From an uncultured Oscillospiraceae bacterium (lineage in GTDB: Bacteria > Bacillota > Clostridia > Oscillospirales > Oscillospiraceae): a stretch of 57,288 bases of DNA. A program made the position numbers and the translations under genes. This document shows, piece by piece, positions 25,060 through 35,609 of this stretch. Every line of letters begins with the position of its first letter. Within the stretch, counting starts at the first letter, position 1. The notes below the pieces were generated by a model that ran no database searches, was not told where the DNA came from, and saw only the letters and a list, made by a program, of their open reading frames with translations. The DNA is taken from positions 1-57,288 of the forward strand of contig CATLHC010000004.1 of the NCBI GenBank assembly GCA_949948775.1. The letters are read 5' to 3'.

Positions 25060-25569
25060 TTGGAAATGAAGAATGATGAAAAAAATTGGAGTACTGCGCA
25101 GGAGGGCGGCGGACACGATCGGGGAAAGGCTGAGGACTGGGCCTATATCATCAGCAGCCTGAGCAGCCTATTTTTCTGTACCTATTACCTGGACCTGGAG
25201 ACAGACACCTTTCGGACCGTTACCCAGCTCAGCCGGGTGGGGGATGTGCTGGGGAATGAGGTGAACTACACCGCGGGACTGGCCATCTATGCCAACCACT
25301 TTATCCACCCGGATGACCGGGCGGAATACCTCAGGGTGATGGATTTGGACAACCTGCGGGAGAGCCTGCGGTGGTGGCAGCCCTGCGCGGCGGTGGAATA
25401 CCGCAGGCTGGACGAGGTGTCCGGAGAGTCCCCAAGCTCCTGGCGATGGGTGAGGGCGTCTGTGGTACTGGCACGTTCCGGGGGGGATGACCGGCCCAAA
25501 ACAGCGGTTTACGTGGCGCAGGATATCACCGGCGGCAGGCGGGATGCCGCCGGACAGGACTGCGGATAA
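25060..25569 (+). CDS. Stand-alone PAS-domain protein
   Basis: This 169-residue protein is essentially one PAS_3-type domain. It contains YIISSLSSLFFCTYYLDLET, a helix with FIHPDDRAEYLRVM, and a closing strand TAVYVAQDIT. In relatives that last motif leads straight into a kinase or GGDEF domain; here the protein ends 11 residues later. It may be a detached sensor for the REC-GGDEF protein encoded 25 bases downstream, or the remnant of a longer protein (inference). The TTG start is chosen because GGAGG lies nine bases before it; the nearest ATG is two codons in. Confidence 0.75.
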   Translation: MEMKNDEKNWSTAQEGGGHDRGKAEDWAYIISSLSSLFFCTYYLDLETDTFRTVTQLSRVGDVLGNEVNYTAGLAIYANHFIHPDDRAEYLRVMDLDNLRESLRWWQPCAAVEYRRLDEVSGESPSSWRWVRASVVLARSGGDDRPKTAVYVAQDITGGRRDAAGQDCG

Positions 25570-25594
25570 AGGATGGGGTAAGGGGGAAGATCCC

Positions 25595-26515
25595 ATGGAC
25601 AAAATTTTGGTGATCGACGACAGTTCGGTTCAGACCGGGTTTTTGCGTTCGATTCTGGAAGCCGACCACTACGAGCTCACCACCTGCTGTACGGCGGAGG
25701 AGGGGCTTCGGGCCGCCAAGGAGGGCGGGTATTCCCTGATCCTGCTGGACGTGGTCATGCCGGGGATGGATGGCTTTATGCTTCTCCAGGAGCTGAAGGC
25801 CGCCTATGTCACCCGATATGTCCCTGTGATTCTCATCACCAGCCTGTCGGATGTGCAGTATGAGGAACGGGGGCTGCTGATGGGGGCGGTGGACTATGTG
25901 ACCAAGCCCTTTAACCCGGCGATCATCAAGGCCCGGGTGTATACGCATATTCAGTTGTACCACTATCAGATGCGGTTCAAAGAGCAGGCCATGGTGGATG
26001 AGCTGACCGGTGTGGCCAACCGGCGCCAGTACGAGGACGAGAGCCTTGTCCGCTGGCGGGAGGCCATGCGTTTTCAGCTGCCCTTTTCCATCTGTATGTT
26101 TGATATTGATAAGTTCAAAGTGTATAACGACACCTTCGGCCATCCGGAGGGGGATAAGGTGCTGGCGTCCGTGGCCAAGACGGCGGCGTCTCATTTTCAG
26201 CGGCCCACCGACCTGTTTGCCCGATACGGTGGGGAGGAGTTTGTGGCGGTATTCCTGGGCAGCGAGGGAAAGTCCGCTTTTGAGTTCATGAAAACGGTCC
26301 GCCAATCGGTGGAGAACCTACATATCCCACATAACTCACCGGTAAGCCCCTGGGTCACCATCAGCGCGGGGGGCGTCACCCTGACGCCGAGGCTGGGGGA
26401 TAACTTGGACACCTATTTGAAGCTGGCGGACACCATGCTGTATGACGCCAAGCGGCTCGGCAGGAACATGGTGGTGTGGTCCGGCCAGAGCGGAGTGCAA
26501 TGGCGGGAGAAATGA
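25595..26515 (+). CDS. Response regulator with GGDEF (diguanylate cyclase) domain
   Basis: This 306-residue protein joins a receiver domain (1-120; D52 in LLDVVMPGMDG, with ILITSL and VTKPF) to a GGDEF domain (about 135-300). The active site is GGEEF at 212-216, which is catalytically competent. RPTD at 203-206 is a canonical RxxD inhibitory site five residues before it. It should make cyclic-di-GMP when phosphorylated, perhaps by the hybrid kinase upstream (inference). AGGGGGAAGA precedes the ATG. It slightly overlaps the following methyltransferase gene. Confidence 0.93.
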   Translation: MDKILVIDDSSVQTGFLRSILEADHYELTTCCTAEEGLRAAKEGGYSLILLDVVMPGMDGFMLLQELKAAYVTRYVPVILITSLSDVQYEERGLLMGAVDYVTKPFNPAIIKARVYTHIQLYHYQMRFKEQAMVDELTGVANRRQYEDESLVRWREAMRFQLPFSICMFDIDKFKVYNDTFGHPEGDKVLASVAKTAASHFQRPTDLFARYGGEEFVAVFLGSEGKSAFEFMKTVRQSVENLHIPHNSPVSPWVTISAGGVTLTPRLGDNLDTYLKLADTMLYDAKRLGRNMVVWSGQSGVQWREK

Positions 26516-27351
26516 GCGCCTTAAAGAGCCTGTTCTGCTGTCCCATATGCGGTGGGAGGCTGATCCGGGAAGAGAGGCGCTATGTGTGCCCCGCGGGTCA
26601 CGGCTTTGATGTTTCCCGGGAGGGGTATGTCAACCTGCTTCCGGCCAATCAGCAGCACTCCAAGGCTCCGGGGGATGACAAGGAGATGACTGCCGCCCGG
26701 ACCCGTTTTTTGGAGGGGGGCTGGTATCTGCCATTGCGGGAGCGGCTGTGCAGGCTGATCGGGGAATTGGCGCCGGATTCGCCCAACCTGCTGGACGCGG
26801 GCTGTGGCGAGGGCTGGTATACTCAAGCGGCGGCGGAGATCGTGGCCCAAAAACGGGGCCGGACCGCAGGCGTAGACCTGTCCAAGCCGGCGGTGAGGAA
26901 GGCGGCCCGCCGCTGCCCGTCGGTGGAGTTTGCGGTGGGGACGCTCTACCATCTTCCGGTGGGGAACGGGACCATTGACCTGTTGGCGAACTGTTTTTCC
27001 CCTCTGGCGGCGGAGGAATTTGCCCGAGTCGTGAGGCCGGGAGGGAGGTTCCTCTATGTGGTCCCCGGACCTCGGCACCTGTGGGAGCTGAAGGCGGTTG
27101 TGTATGAGCGGCCCTATGAAAACGAGGAGAGACGGGAGGAATATCCGGGCTTCCGCTATCTGGATGTGGTTCCCGTGGAGACCCGCTTTACTCTGCCGGA
27201 CGCCCAAACCATTCAGGATCTGTTCCGCATGACGCCCTATTACTGGAAATCCCCCAGGGCGGGGGCGGCGCGGCTGGCGGAGCTGGACCGGCTGACCGTC
27301 ACGGGGCAGTTCCGGATCCATGTGATGGAACGAACCGAAGCATCAGGATAA
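26500..27351 (+). CDS. RlmA-like 23S rRNA guanine-N1 methyltransferase
   Basis: This 283-residue protein shows the RlmA family pattern. An N-terminal zinc ribbon has CCPICGG (C14, C17) and CPAGHGFD, followed by SREGYVNLLPANQQHSKAPG and EMTAARTRFLEGG. The AdoMet motif is LLDAGCGEGWYT. The family methylates G745 or G748 in helix 35 of 23S rRNA; some members in Gram-positives give resistance to macrolide-type drugs, and I cannot tell which position applies here. The start is at the ATG after GCGGAG; an ATG at 26512 is equally possible. The gene overlaps the end of the GGDEF gene, so the two are co-transcribed. Confidence 0.87.
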   Translation: MAGEMSALKSLFCCPICGGRLIREERRYVCPAGHGFDVSREGYVNLLPANQQHSKAPGDDKEMTAARTRFLEGGWYLPLRERLCRLIGELAPDSPNLLDAGCGEGWYTQAAAEIVAQKRGRTAGVDLSKPAVRKAARRCPSVEFAVGTLYHLPVGNGTIDLLANCFSPLAAEEFARVVRPGGRFLYVVPGPRHLWELKAVVYERPYENEERREEYPGFRYLDVVPVETRFTLPDAQTIQDLFRMTPYYWKSPRAGAARLAELDRLTVTGQFRIHVMERTEASG

Positions 27352-27352
27352 A

Positions 27353-27384
27353 AGCAGGCGCTCTCCCGCGGGAGGGCGCCTGCT
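27353..27384. terminator. Hairpin between convergent rlmA-like and Sel1 genes
   Basis: AGCAGGCGCTCTCCC pairs with GGGAGGGCGCCTGCT, with one mismatch, around CGC. T-runs are weak on both sides, but its position between two converging genes supports a terminator role. Confidence 0.7.
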
Positions 27385-27405
27385 CTGCGCTTTCAGTACC
27401 GGCAC

Positions 27406-30075
27406 TTACTTTTTGTTGAAGGGCCACCAGGAACGCTTTTTGGGCGCCTTCGCCGTCTGGGCCGGCGCGGGCTTTGCGTTCCGGCGAGGCTGGGCCGGCG
27501 GCTGTGAGGCGGACAGGCGCTCCAGCGCCTCCTTAGCCTTTTTGTAGCCCTGGTCCGCCGCCTGGCGGTACAGCTCCGCCGCCCTTTTCTCATCCTTTTC
27601 CACGCCGCGGCCGTTTTCATAACACTCACCCAGCAGAAATTCCGCCCGGGGAAACCCTGCCTCGGCGGCTTTAGCAAACCATTTCACCGCCTCAGCGGCG
27701 TCCTCGTCCACGGCAATGCCGTGATAGTAGAAAAAGCCCAGGTTGCACATGGCACGGGTGTTGCCCTTTTCCGCCGCCATGCGGTACAGCTCCGCCGCCG
27801 TCTCCTGATCCTGTTCCACGCCGTGGCCCAGCTCGTAGCACAGCCCCAGAGAGCAGGTGCCGGAGGCATAGCCGCCCTCGTGGGCAATGGCGTACAGCCG
27901 TGCGGCCTCCTTTTGGTCCTGCTCCACGCCGTAGCCGTAGTCATAGCATTCCCCCAACAAAAAGTGGGCCCGCGCGCTGCCTTGGGCCGCCGACCTGCGG
28001 AACCAGACGACCGCCTCATCGTCGTTCATCTCTACGCCGATGCCCTGGTAGAGACAGTAGCCATAGTTGCACATGGCCCAGGCGCTGCCCTGCTCGGCGG
28101 CCTCCCTGTAGAGCTGCACGGCCCGCGCTTTGTCCACGGCTACGCCCTTGCCGTACTCGTAACAGGTGCCCAGGGAGCAGGTGGCGGTGGGAAAGCGCTG
28201 CTCATGGGCTCTGCGGTACAGCTCCACCGCCTTGTCCATGTCGGCCTCTACGCCGCAGCCGTTTTCATAGCACTCGCCCAGCAGCTGCTGTGCCCGGGGA
28301 TAGCCCTGCTCCGCCGCCAGCTGAAACCAGTGGACGGCCTGCTTGTCGTCCTGCTCCACGCCGATGCCCTGGTAGTAACAGAAGCCCAGATTGCACATCC
28401 CGCGGGCCTCACCCCCCTTGGCGGCTTTTTGGTACAGCTCCACCGCCCGGGCCTTGTCCATCTCCACACCCCGGCCCAGCTCATAGCAAAGCCCCAGTGC
28501 GCAGGAGCCGCCGGGGTGGCCCTTTTCGTCCGACTGGGCGTACAGCCGCGCCGCCCGCGCCAGGTCGGTCTCTACGCCGAAACCGGCTTCATAGCATTGT
28601 CCCAGCAGGAACAGCGCCCGGCTGTGTCCCTGCTGCGCGGCCTTGTCAAACCAAAATACGGCTTGGCTGTTGTCCTCCTCCACGCCGATGGCCCGATAGT
28701 AGCAGTAGCCCAGGTTGCACTGCGCCCTGGCGTCTCCGGCATCGGCGGCCTGGCGGTACAGCTCCACGGCCTTGGCCTTGTCCTCCTCCACACCCTGGCC
28801 CAGCTCATAGCACAAGCCCAGAGAGCAGGTGCCGGGGGGATAGCCCCCCTCGTGGGCCGCGCGGTACAGCTGAGCGGCTTTGGTGTGGTCCGTCGTTACG
28901 CCGTAACCAAAGTCATAGCAGTCCCCCAGAAGGCCCAGAGCGCGGGGATAGCCCTCCTCCGCCGCCAGCTCAAACCAGTGGACCGCCCGTTTATCGTCCA
29001 CCTCCACGCCGATACCCCGGTAGTAGCAGAAGCCCAGATTGCACTGTGCGGGCACATAGCCCTGCTCCGCCGCCTGGGCGTACAGCTCCACCGCCCGGGG
29101 CAGGTTCTGTTCCACGCCCTGCCCCAGCTCATAGCACAGGCCGTAAGCGCAGGTGGCGGGGGGATAGCCGTCCTCATGGGCCTGTCGGTACAGGTCTGCG
29201 GATTTTGTCAGATCCCGCTCCACGCCTTGGCCCAGCTCATAGCACTGGGCCAGCAGGAACTGCCCCTTGGGATACCCCTGCTCGGCGCACTGGCGGTACA
29301 GTTCCGCCGCCTTTTTCTCATCCTTTTCCACGCCGATCCCTTGGTCGTAGCAGACCCCCAGGGCGCAGGTGCCCGCGTCATACTTTTGGGCATGGGCGGC
29401 GCGGTACAGCTCCAGGGCCCTGTCCACGTCCTTGTCCACGCCCAGGCCGCTCTCAAAGCACTCGCCCAGCAGGGTCTGGGCCCGTGGATACTCCTGCTGC
29501 GCGGCCTTCTCAAACCAGTTCACCGCCTCCTGGTAGTCCTGTTCCACGCCAATCCCCCGGTAATAGAAAAAACCAAGGTTGCATTGGGCGGGGGCATAGT
29601 CCTGTTCACCGGACTCCCGGTACAGCTCCGCCGCCCGCTCCTTGTTCATCTCCAGTCCGGTGCCCAGCTCATAGCACAGCCCCAACTCGCACTGCGCGGG
29701 CGGATAGCCCTGCTCCGCGGCCTGGGTGAGCAGGGCCGCGCCCCGCTCCAAATTCTTTTGCGTGCCGATGCCCCGGATATAGCACAGCCCCAGGCCGTAT
29801 TGGGCGGCGATATAGTCCCCCTCCGCCGCCTTGGTAAACCACCGGAAAGCCAGACTCTCGTCCCGCTGGGCGCCGTCGGTGCCGTTGCAGAACGCCATGG
29901 CCACCCGATACTGGGCGTCCAGATCGCCCTCCTCGGCGGCCTCCACCAGCTCCCGGAAGCTCTGCTGCTTTTTGGCAGACACGTCGGCCAGACTCTGGAT
30001 GACCTCGGGGTCGATATATACCATGACCGTCTCCTGCCCGTCGGGCCGCAGGCCGTCATTGCGCTCTTCCGCCAT
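27406..30075 (-). CDS. Sel1-repeat protein with 22 repeats
   Basis: This 889-residue cytoplasmic protein is almost entirely Sel1-like repeats of about 36 residues, each with a core such as LCYELGQGVEQD. I count 22 including a diverged first one. From the seventh core onward the repeats fall in sets of three, with cores of the types LCYELG, FCYYRGIG and ECYENG. This set occurs five times, a period of about 108 residues or 324 bases. The C-terminus is basic and Pro-rich. Sel1 proteins are scaffolds for protein complexes; the partner is unknown. I start it at the ATG after AAAGGAAG; an earlier start would run through the leader hairpin. There is no signal peptide. Confidence 0.92.
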   Translation of the reverse strand: MAEERNDGLRPDGQETVMVYIDPEVIQSLADVSAKKQQSFRELVEAAEEGDLDAQYRVAMAFCNGTDGAQRDESLAFRWFTKAAEGDYIAAQYGLGLCYIRGIGTQKNLERGAALLTQAAEQGYPPAQCELGLCYELGTGLEMNKERAAELYRESGEQDYAPAQCNLGFFYYRGIGVEQDYQEAVNWFEKAAQQEYPRAQTLLGECFESGLGVDKDVDRALELYRAAHAQKYDAGTCALGVCYDQGIGVEKDEKKAAELYRQCAEQGYPKGQFLLAQCYELGQGVERDLTKSADLYRQAHEDGYPPATCAYGLCYELGQGVEQNLPRAVELYAQAAEQGYVPAQCNLGFCYYRGIGVEVDDKRAVHWFELAAEEGYPRALGLLGDCYDFGYGVTTDHTKAAQLYRAAHEGGYPPGTCSLGLCYELGQGVEEDKAKAVELYRQAADAGDARAQCNLGYCYYRAIGVEEDNSQAVFWFDKAAQQGHSRALFLLGQCYEAGFGVETDLARAARLYAQSDEKGHPGGSCALGLCYELGRGVEMDKARAVELYQKAAKGGEARGMCNLGFCYYQGIGVEQDDKQAVHWFQLAAEQGYPRAQQLLGECYENGCGVEADMDKAVELYRRAHEQRFPTATCSLGTCYEYGKGVAVDKARAVQLYREAAEQGSAWAMCNYGYCLYQGIGVEMNDDEAVVWFRRSAAQGSARAHFLLGECYDYGYGVEQDQKEAARLYAIAHEGGYASGTCSLGLCYELGHGVEQDQETAAELYRMAAEKGNTRAMCNLGFFYYHGIAVDEDAAEAVKWFAKAAEAGFPRAEFLLGECYENGRGVEKDEKRAAELYRQAADQGYKKAKEALERLSASQPPAQPRRNAKPAPAQTAKAPKKRSWWPFNKK

Positions 30076-30100
30076 ATGTATTCGCTTCCTTTCCAGACTT

Positions 30101-30142
30101 GCATGTGCCGCCCCGCCCGGCGCGGCACATGCGGACATTGTA
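30101..30142 (-). promoter_or_regulatory. Extended -10 promoter and 11-bp dyad at the start of the Sel1 gene transcript
   Basis: On the minus strand TGGTACAAT (-10 at 30137-30142) is followed at once by a perfect dyad, GCATGTGCCGC...GCGGCACATGC (30101-30132). The expected start point falls at the edge of the dyad. It is therefore either a 5'-terminal mRNA hairpin or an operator. I see no good -35 box. Confidence 0.6.
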
Positions 30143-30162
30143 CCACACGCGGCGAAAAAAAT

Positions 30163-31527
30163 CTATATACTTTGGGAGCTTCGGGCGTTGTCCCAGGAAA
30201 GCAGCCGCTTTTGCCGGGCGAGATAATAGACGACGCCGGTCAGGTCCGCCAGCAGCCACCCGATGGGCACCGACCACCAAATGCCCACCACGCCGACGGC
30301 GGGAATGGCGGACAGCAGGTGGGCCAGCGCCACCCGGGTGCCCAGGGAGATGACCGTGAGCACCACCGACATTCCCGGCCGGCCCAGGGCCCGGTATAGG
30401 CCGTACAGCAGGGACAGGCAGCCGATGCCGCAGTAGAAGGCCCCCTCAATGCGCAGGTAGCGAACCCCTTCCAGGATGGTCTGCGTCTCTTTCGCGTCCA
30501 CAAACAGGCCCATGAGGGGCCGGGCAAAGATGCACACCAGGACGGAGACGGCAGCGCAGAACAGCATGGACGAGAGAACCGCGCCCCGCCATCCGGCCTG
30601 AATGCGGTCCTCCTTCTTCGCACCGTAGTTCTGGGCGATGAAGGTGGAGAAGGCGTTGCCGAAGTCTTGGACGGGCATGTAGGCGAAGGCGTCGATTTTC
30701 ACCGCCGCCGCGAAGGCGGCCATCACCGTGGGTCCGAAGCTGTTCACCAGCCCCTGGACCAGGAGAATGCCCAGGTTCATCACCGACTGCTGGACGCAGG
30801 TGAGGATGGAAAAGCCCGCGATTTCCCAGATTCGAGCGGGATTGACACGGAGACGACCGCCCGCAGGGCGCAGCTGAGGATATTTTGCCAGCGTATAGGC
30901 CGTAATGGCGAGCCCAGAGACATACTGGGCAATGACGGTGGCCTCGGCGGCGCCGGACACGCCCCGCTTCAGGCCCAGTACGAACCACAAATCCAAAACG
31001 ATATTCAGTATGGCGGACGTTGCTAAAAAGGCCAGCGGCGCCACAGAGTTGCCCACCGCCCGCAGGAAGGAGGCAAAATAGTTGTAGAGAAAGGTGGCGG
31101 TGATGCCGCAGAAAATGACGGCCAGATACTCCCGCATCATGCCCCACACCTCGGTCGGTACCCGGAGAAAGACCTGAATCTGGTCCAGGAAGAGGAAGGC
31201 CAGCGCGTTCAGCGCCAGGGTAAGGGCGGCGATGAGCGCGAAAGCGGCGTGAGCGCCCTCCTGCAGACCGTTTTCGTCCCGCTGGCCGAAGCGGATGGAG
31301 AACACCGCCCCGCTGCCCATGCACAGCCCCAGCAGAATGGAGGTGAGGAAGGTCATCAGCGTGAAGGAGGACCCCACGGCGGCCAGGGCGTTCTTGCCCA
31401 GGTATTGGCCTACAATGAGGGTATCTGCCACGTTGTAGCACTGCTGAAGCAGATCGCCCAGGATCATGGGGACGGCAAAGCGCAGCATGGAAGCCAGCAC
31501 GGGGCCGCGGGTCAAATCTTGGTTCAT
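30163..31527 (-). CDS. MATE-family multidrug/metabolite efflux transporter
   Basis: This 454-residue, 12-helix membrane protein starts LTRGPVLASMLRFAVPMILGDLLQQCYNVADTLIVG, the typical opening of NorM/DinF-type antiporters. It has the related second half around PARIWEIAGFSILTCVQQSVMN. It would export cationic compounds in exchange for Na+ or H+; the substrate is unknown. GGAGGTGAGC precedes the ATG. It lies about 90 bases downstream of the Sel1 promoter region but reads away from it, and appears independent. Confidence 0.9.
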   Translation of the reverse strand: MNQDLTRGPVLASMLRFAVPMILGDLLQQCYNVADTLIVGQYLGKNALAAVGSSFTLMTFLTSILLGLCMGSGAVFSIRFGQRDENGLQEGAHAAFALIAALTLALNALAFLFLDQIQVFLRVPTEVWGMMREYLAVIFCGITATFLYNYFASFLRAVGNSVAPLAFLATSAILNIVLDLWFVLGLKRGVSGAAEATVIAQYVSGLAITAYTLAKYPQLRPAGGRLRVNPARIWEIAGFSILTCVQQSVMNLGILLVQGLVNSFGPTVMAAFAAAVKIDAFAYMPVQDFGNAFSTFIAQNYGAKKEDRIQAGWRGAVLSSMLFCAAVSVLVCIFARPLMGLFVDAKETQTILEGVRYLRIEGAFYCGIGCLSLLYGLYRALGRPGMSVVLTVISLGTRVALAHLLSAIPAVGVVGIWWSVPIGWLLADLTGVVYYLARQKRLLSWDNARSSQSI

Positions 31528-31738
31528 GCGCTCACCTCCCTGCATTTGACTGGACGGATGCCCTGCTGATATTTTATCCATACCGCGGCCATCTGTCAAT
31601 CTTATGATTCCGAAGGGGGCGGATCCGGGACGCATTTGTCCAGGCACAGTCCGCCCGCCATGGCTTGCGGCTGGAAAATATCCATCGACCGCTCCCCATT
31701 TCCCTATATCATGCGCATTTTACGCCGAGACATGAAAA

Positions 31739-31766
31739 AGAGCGCCGGATTTTGCTCCGGCGCTCT
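31739..31766 (-). terminator. Terminator of the ATP synthase operon
   Basis: On the minus strand AGAGCGCCGGA pairs with TCCGGCGCTCT and runs into TTTTTC. It follows the stop of the last gene by about 13 bases. Confidence 0.9.
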
Positions 31767-31778
31767 GGGGATATTCGC

Positions 31779-32880
31779 TTACGGCTTCAAGGTCACCTGT
31801 GCGGTCACTGGGTTGTGGTCGGCGTACCGGAACTGGCAGTCGATGGTCGCCACACTGTCCAGCCGTACATTGGGGGAAAGAATGAACCCATCGATGACGT
31901 AGAATTGGTTGCCCGCCGGGTCTGGGTCATAGGGGTGATTGAGCAGGCGGCAGCTGGGGGTGGACAGGTCGTAAGTGAACTGCCAGCCGTCGGGGAGGAT
32001 GTCCTCCTCCAGTACGCCGGGAGTCCACAGGGACGGGTCCTGAATGGGGAAAGCGTCCAGCGCGCCGGGGAAGGTCTGGTTGAAGTCGCCCCCGGCGATG
32101 ACATAGTTGCCTTTTTCGTATTCGGCGGTGAGGAAGTCCATCAGCACCTTGGTCTGAGCGGCCTTGCCCTCGCCGTCGTCGTAGGCCTCCAGGTGGAGGT
32201 TGACCAGCACCAGCTCCTTGTTGGAGCCCTCCAGCGGCACCCGGCTGACCAGCAGGCACCGCTTCAGATTGGCGGTGGACACCGGCCAGGAGAAGGGACA
32301 GGGCAGGGCCACGCGCTGGGCGCTGTCTACATGGAAAATGCTCATGGTCTGCAGACCGCTGTGGACTTTCCCGATGGGGGGCAGGGGATAGGGGACGAAA
32401 TCGCAGGAATAATTCAGCGCATATGAACTGGAATAGGACCCTTTGCCATCAGAGAGAAGCGCGTGCCAGAAAATGAGGCTCTCGTCAGTGCCGTCGCTAC
32501 GGGAAGAACCGGTATCCACTTCTTGGAGAAAATAGACATCGGCACTCTGTTCGGCTAACAGGCTTTCCAGCCCAAGCAGATTGGTGTCTACCTGATCCCA
32601 GGTGGGGGCCACGTCCGTTCCGCCGTCCATAAAAAAGTCGGAGTCAGCGCCTAATCCGGCGTAGCCGGTGTTCTGAGACAGCACCGTGAGGGAATCCCCA
32701 GGGGAGAGAAAGACGGTTTTGGGCGCGCCGGTCCGGCTGATCGCCACGTCCTCCACGGCGGCGGGCTTATACTCCGTCACGGTCAGCCACGCCACCAGCC
32801 CAACAAAGGCCAGCGCGAGCACACCCAACACGATACCCACCCATTTCAGCGCCTTTTTTGCCACTTCTCCACGTCCTTTC

Positions 32881-32888
<8 letters not shown>
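31779..32888 (-). CDS. Membrane-anchored endonuclease/exonuclease/phosphatase-family protein
   Basis: This 369-residue protein has an N-terminal membrane anchor (about residues 15-36) and an EEP-fold domain outside. Recognisable parts are the Glu of YFLQEVDTG, VNLHLEAYDD, the catalytic Asp-Asn of AGGDFNQT, YVIDGFILSP, and the final Asp-His of ADHNPVTA. Substrates of this superfamily range from DNA to phospholipids and inositol phosphates, so none is proposed. Its ATG lies eight bases inside the atpC 3' end, so it is read with the ATP synthase operon. A GTG eight codons in, after AAAGGACGTGGAG, is an alternative start. Confidence 0.83.
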
Positions 32889-35608
<2,720 letters not shown>

Positions 35609-35609
35609 G

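Noticed and set aside
27406-30075. Regular DNA periodicity that could suggest a CRISPR array
   Set aside because: The repeats are protein-coding Sel1 units with varied sequence and no unique spacers.
27721-30399. An 892-residue open frame antisense to the Sel1 gene, and similar long antisense frames at 6543-8123, 8245-9924, 12703-14403, 14723-16318, 17912-19924, 35484-37670 and 45264-46772
   Set aside because: They mirror well-supported genes, follow from high third-position GC that removes stops on the other strand, and show low-complexity His, Gln, Gly and Arg content with no ribosome sites or motifs.
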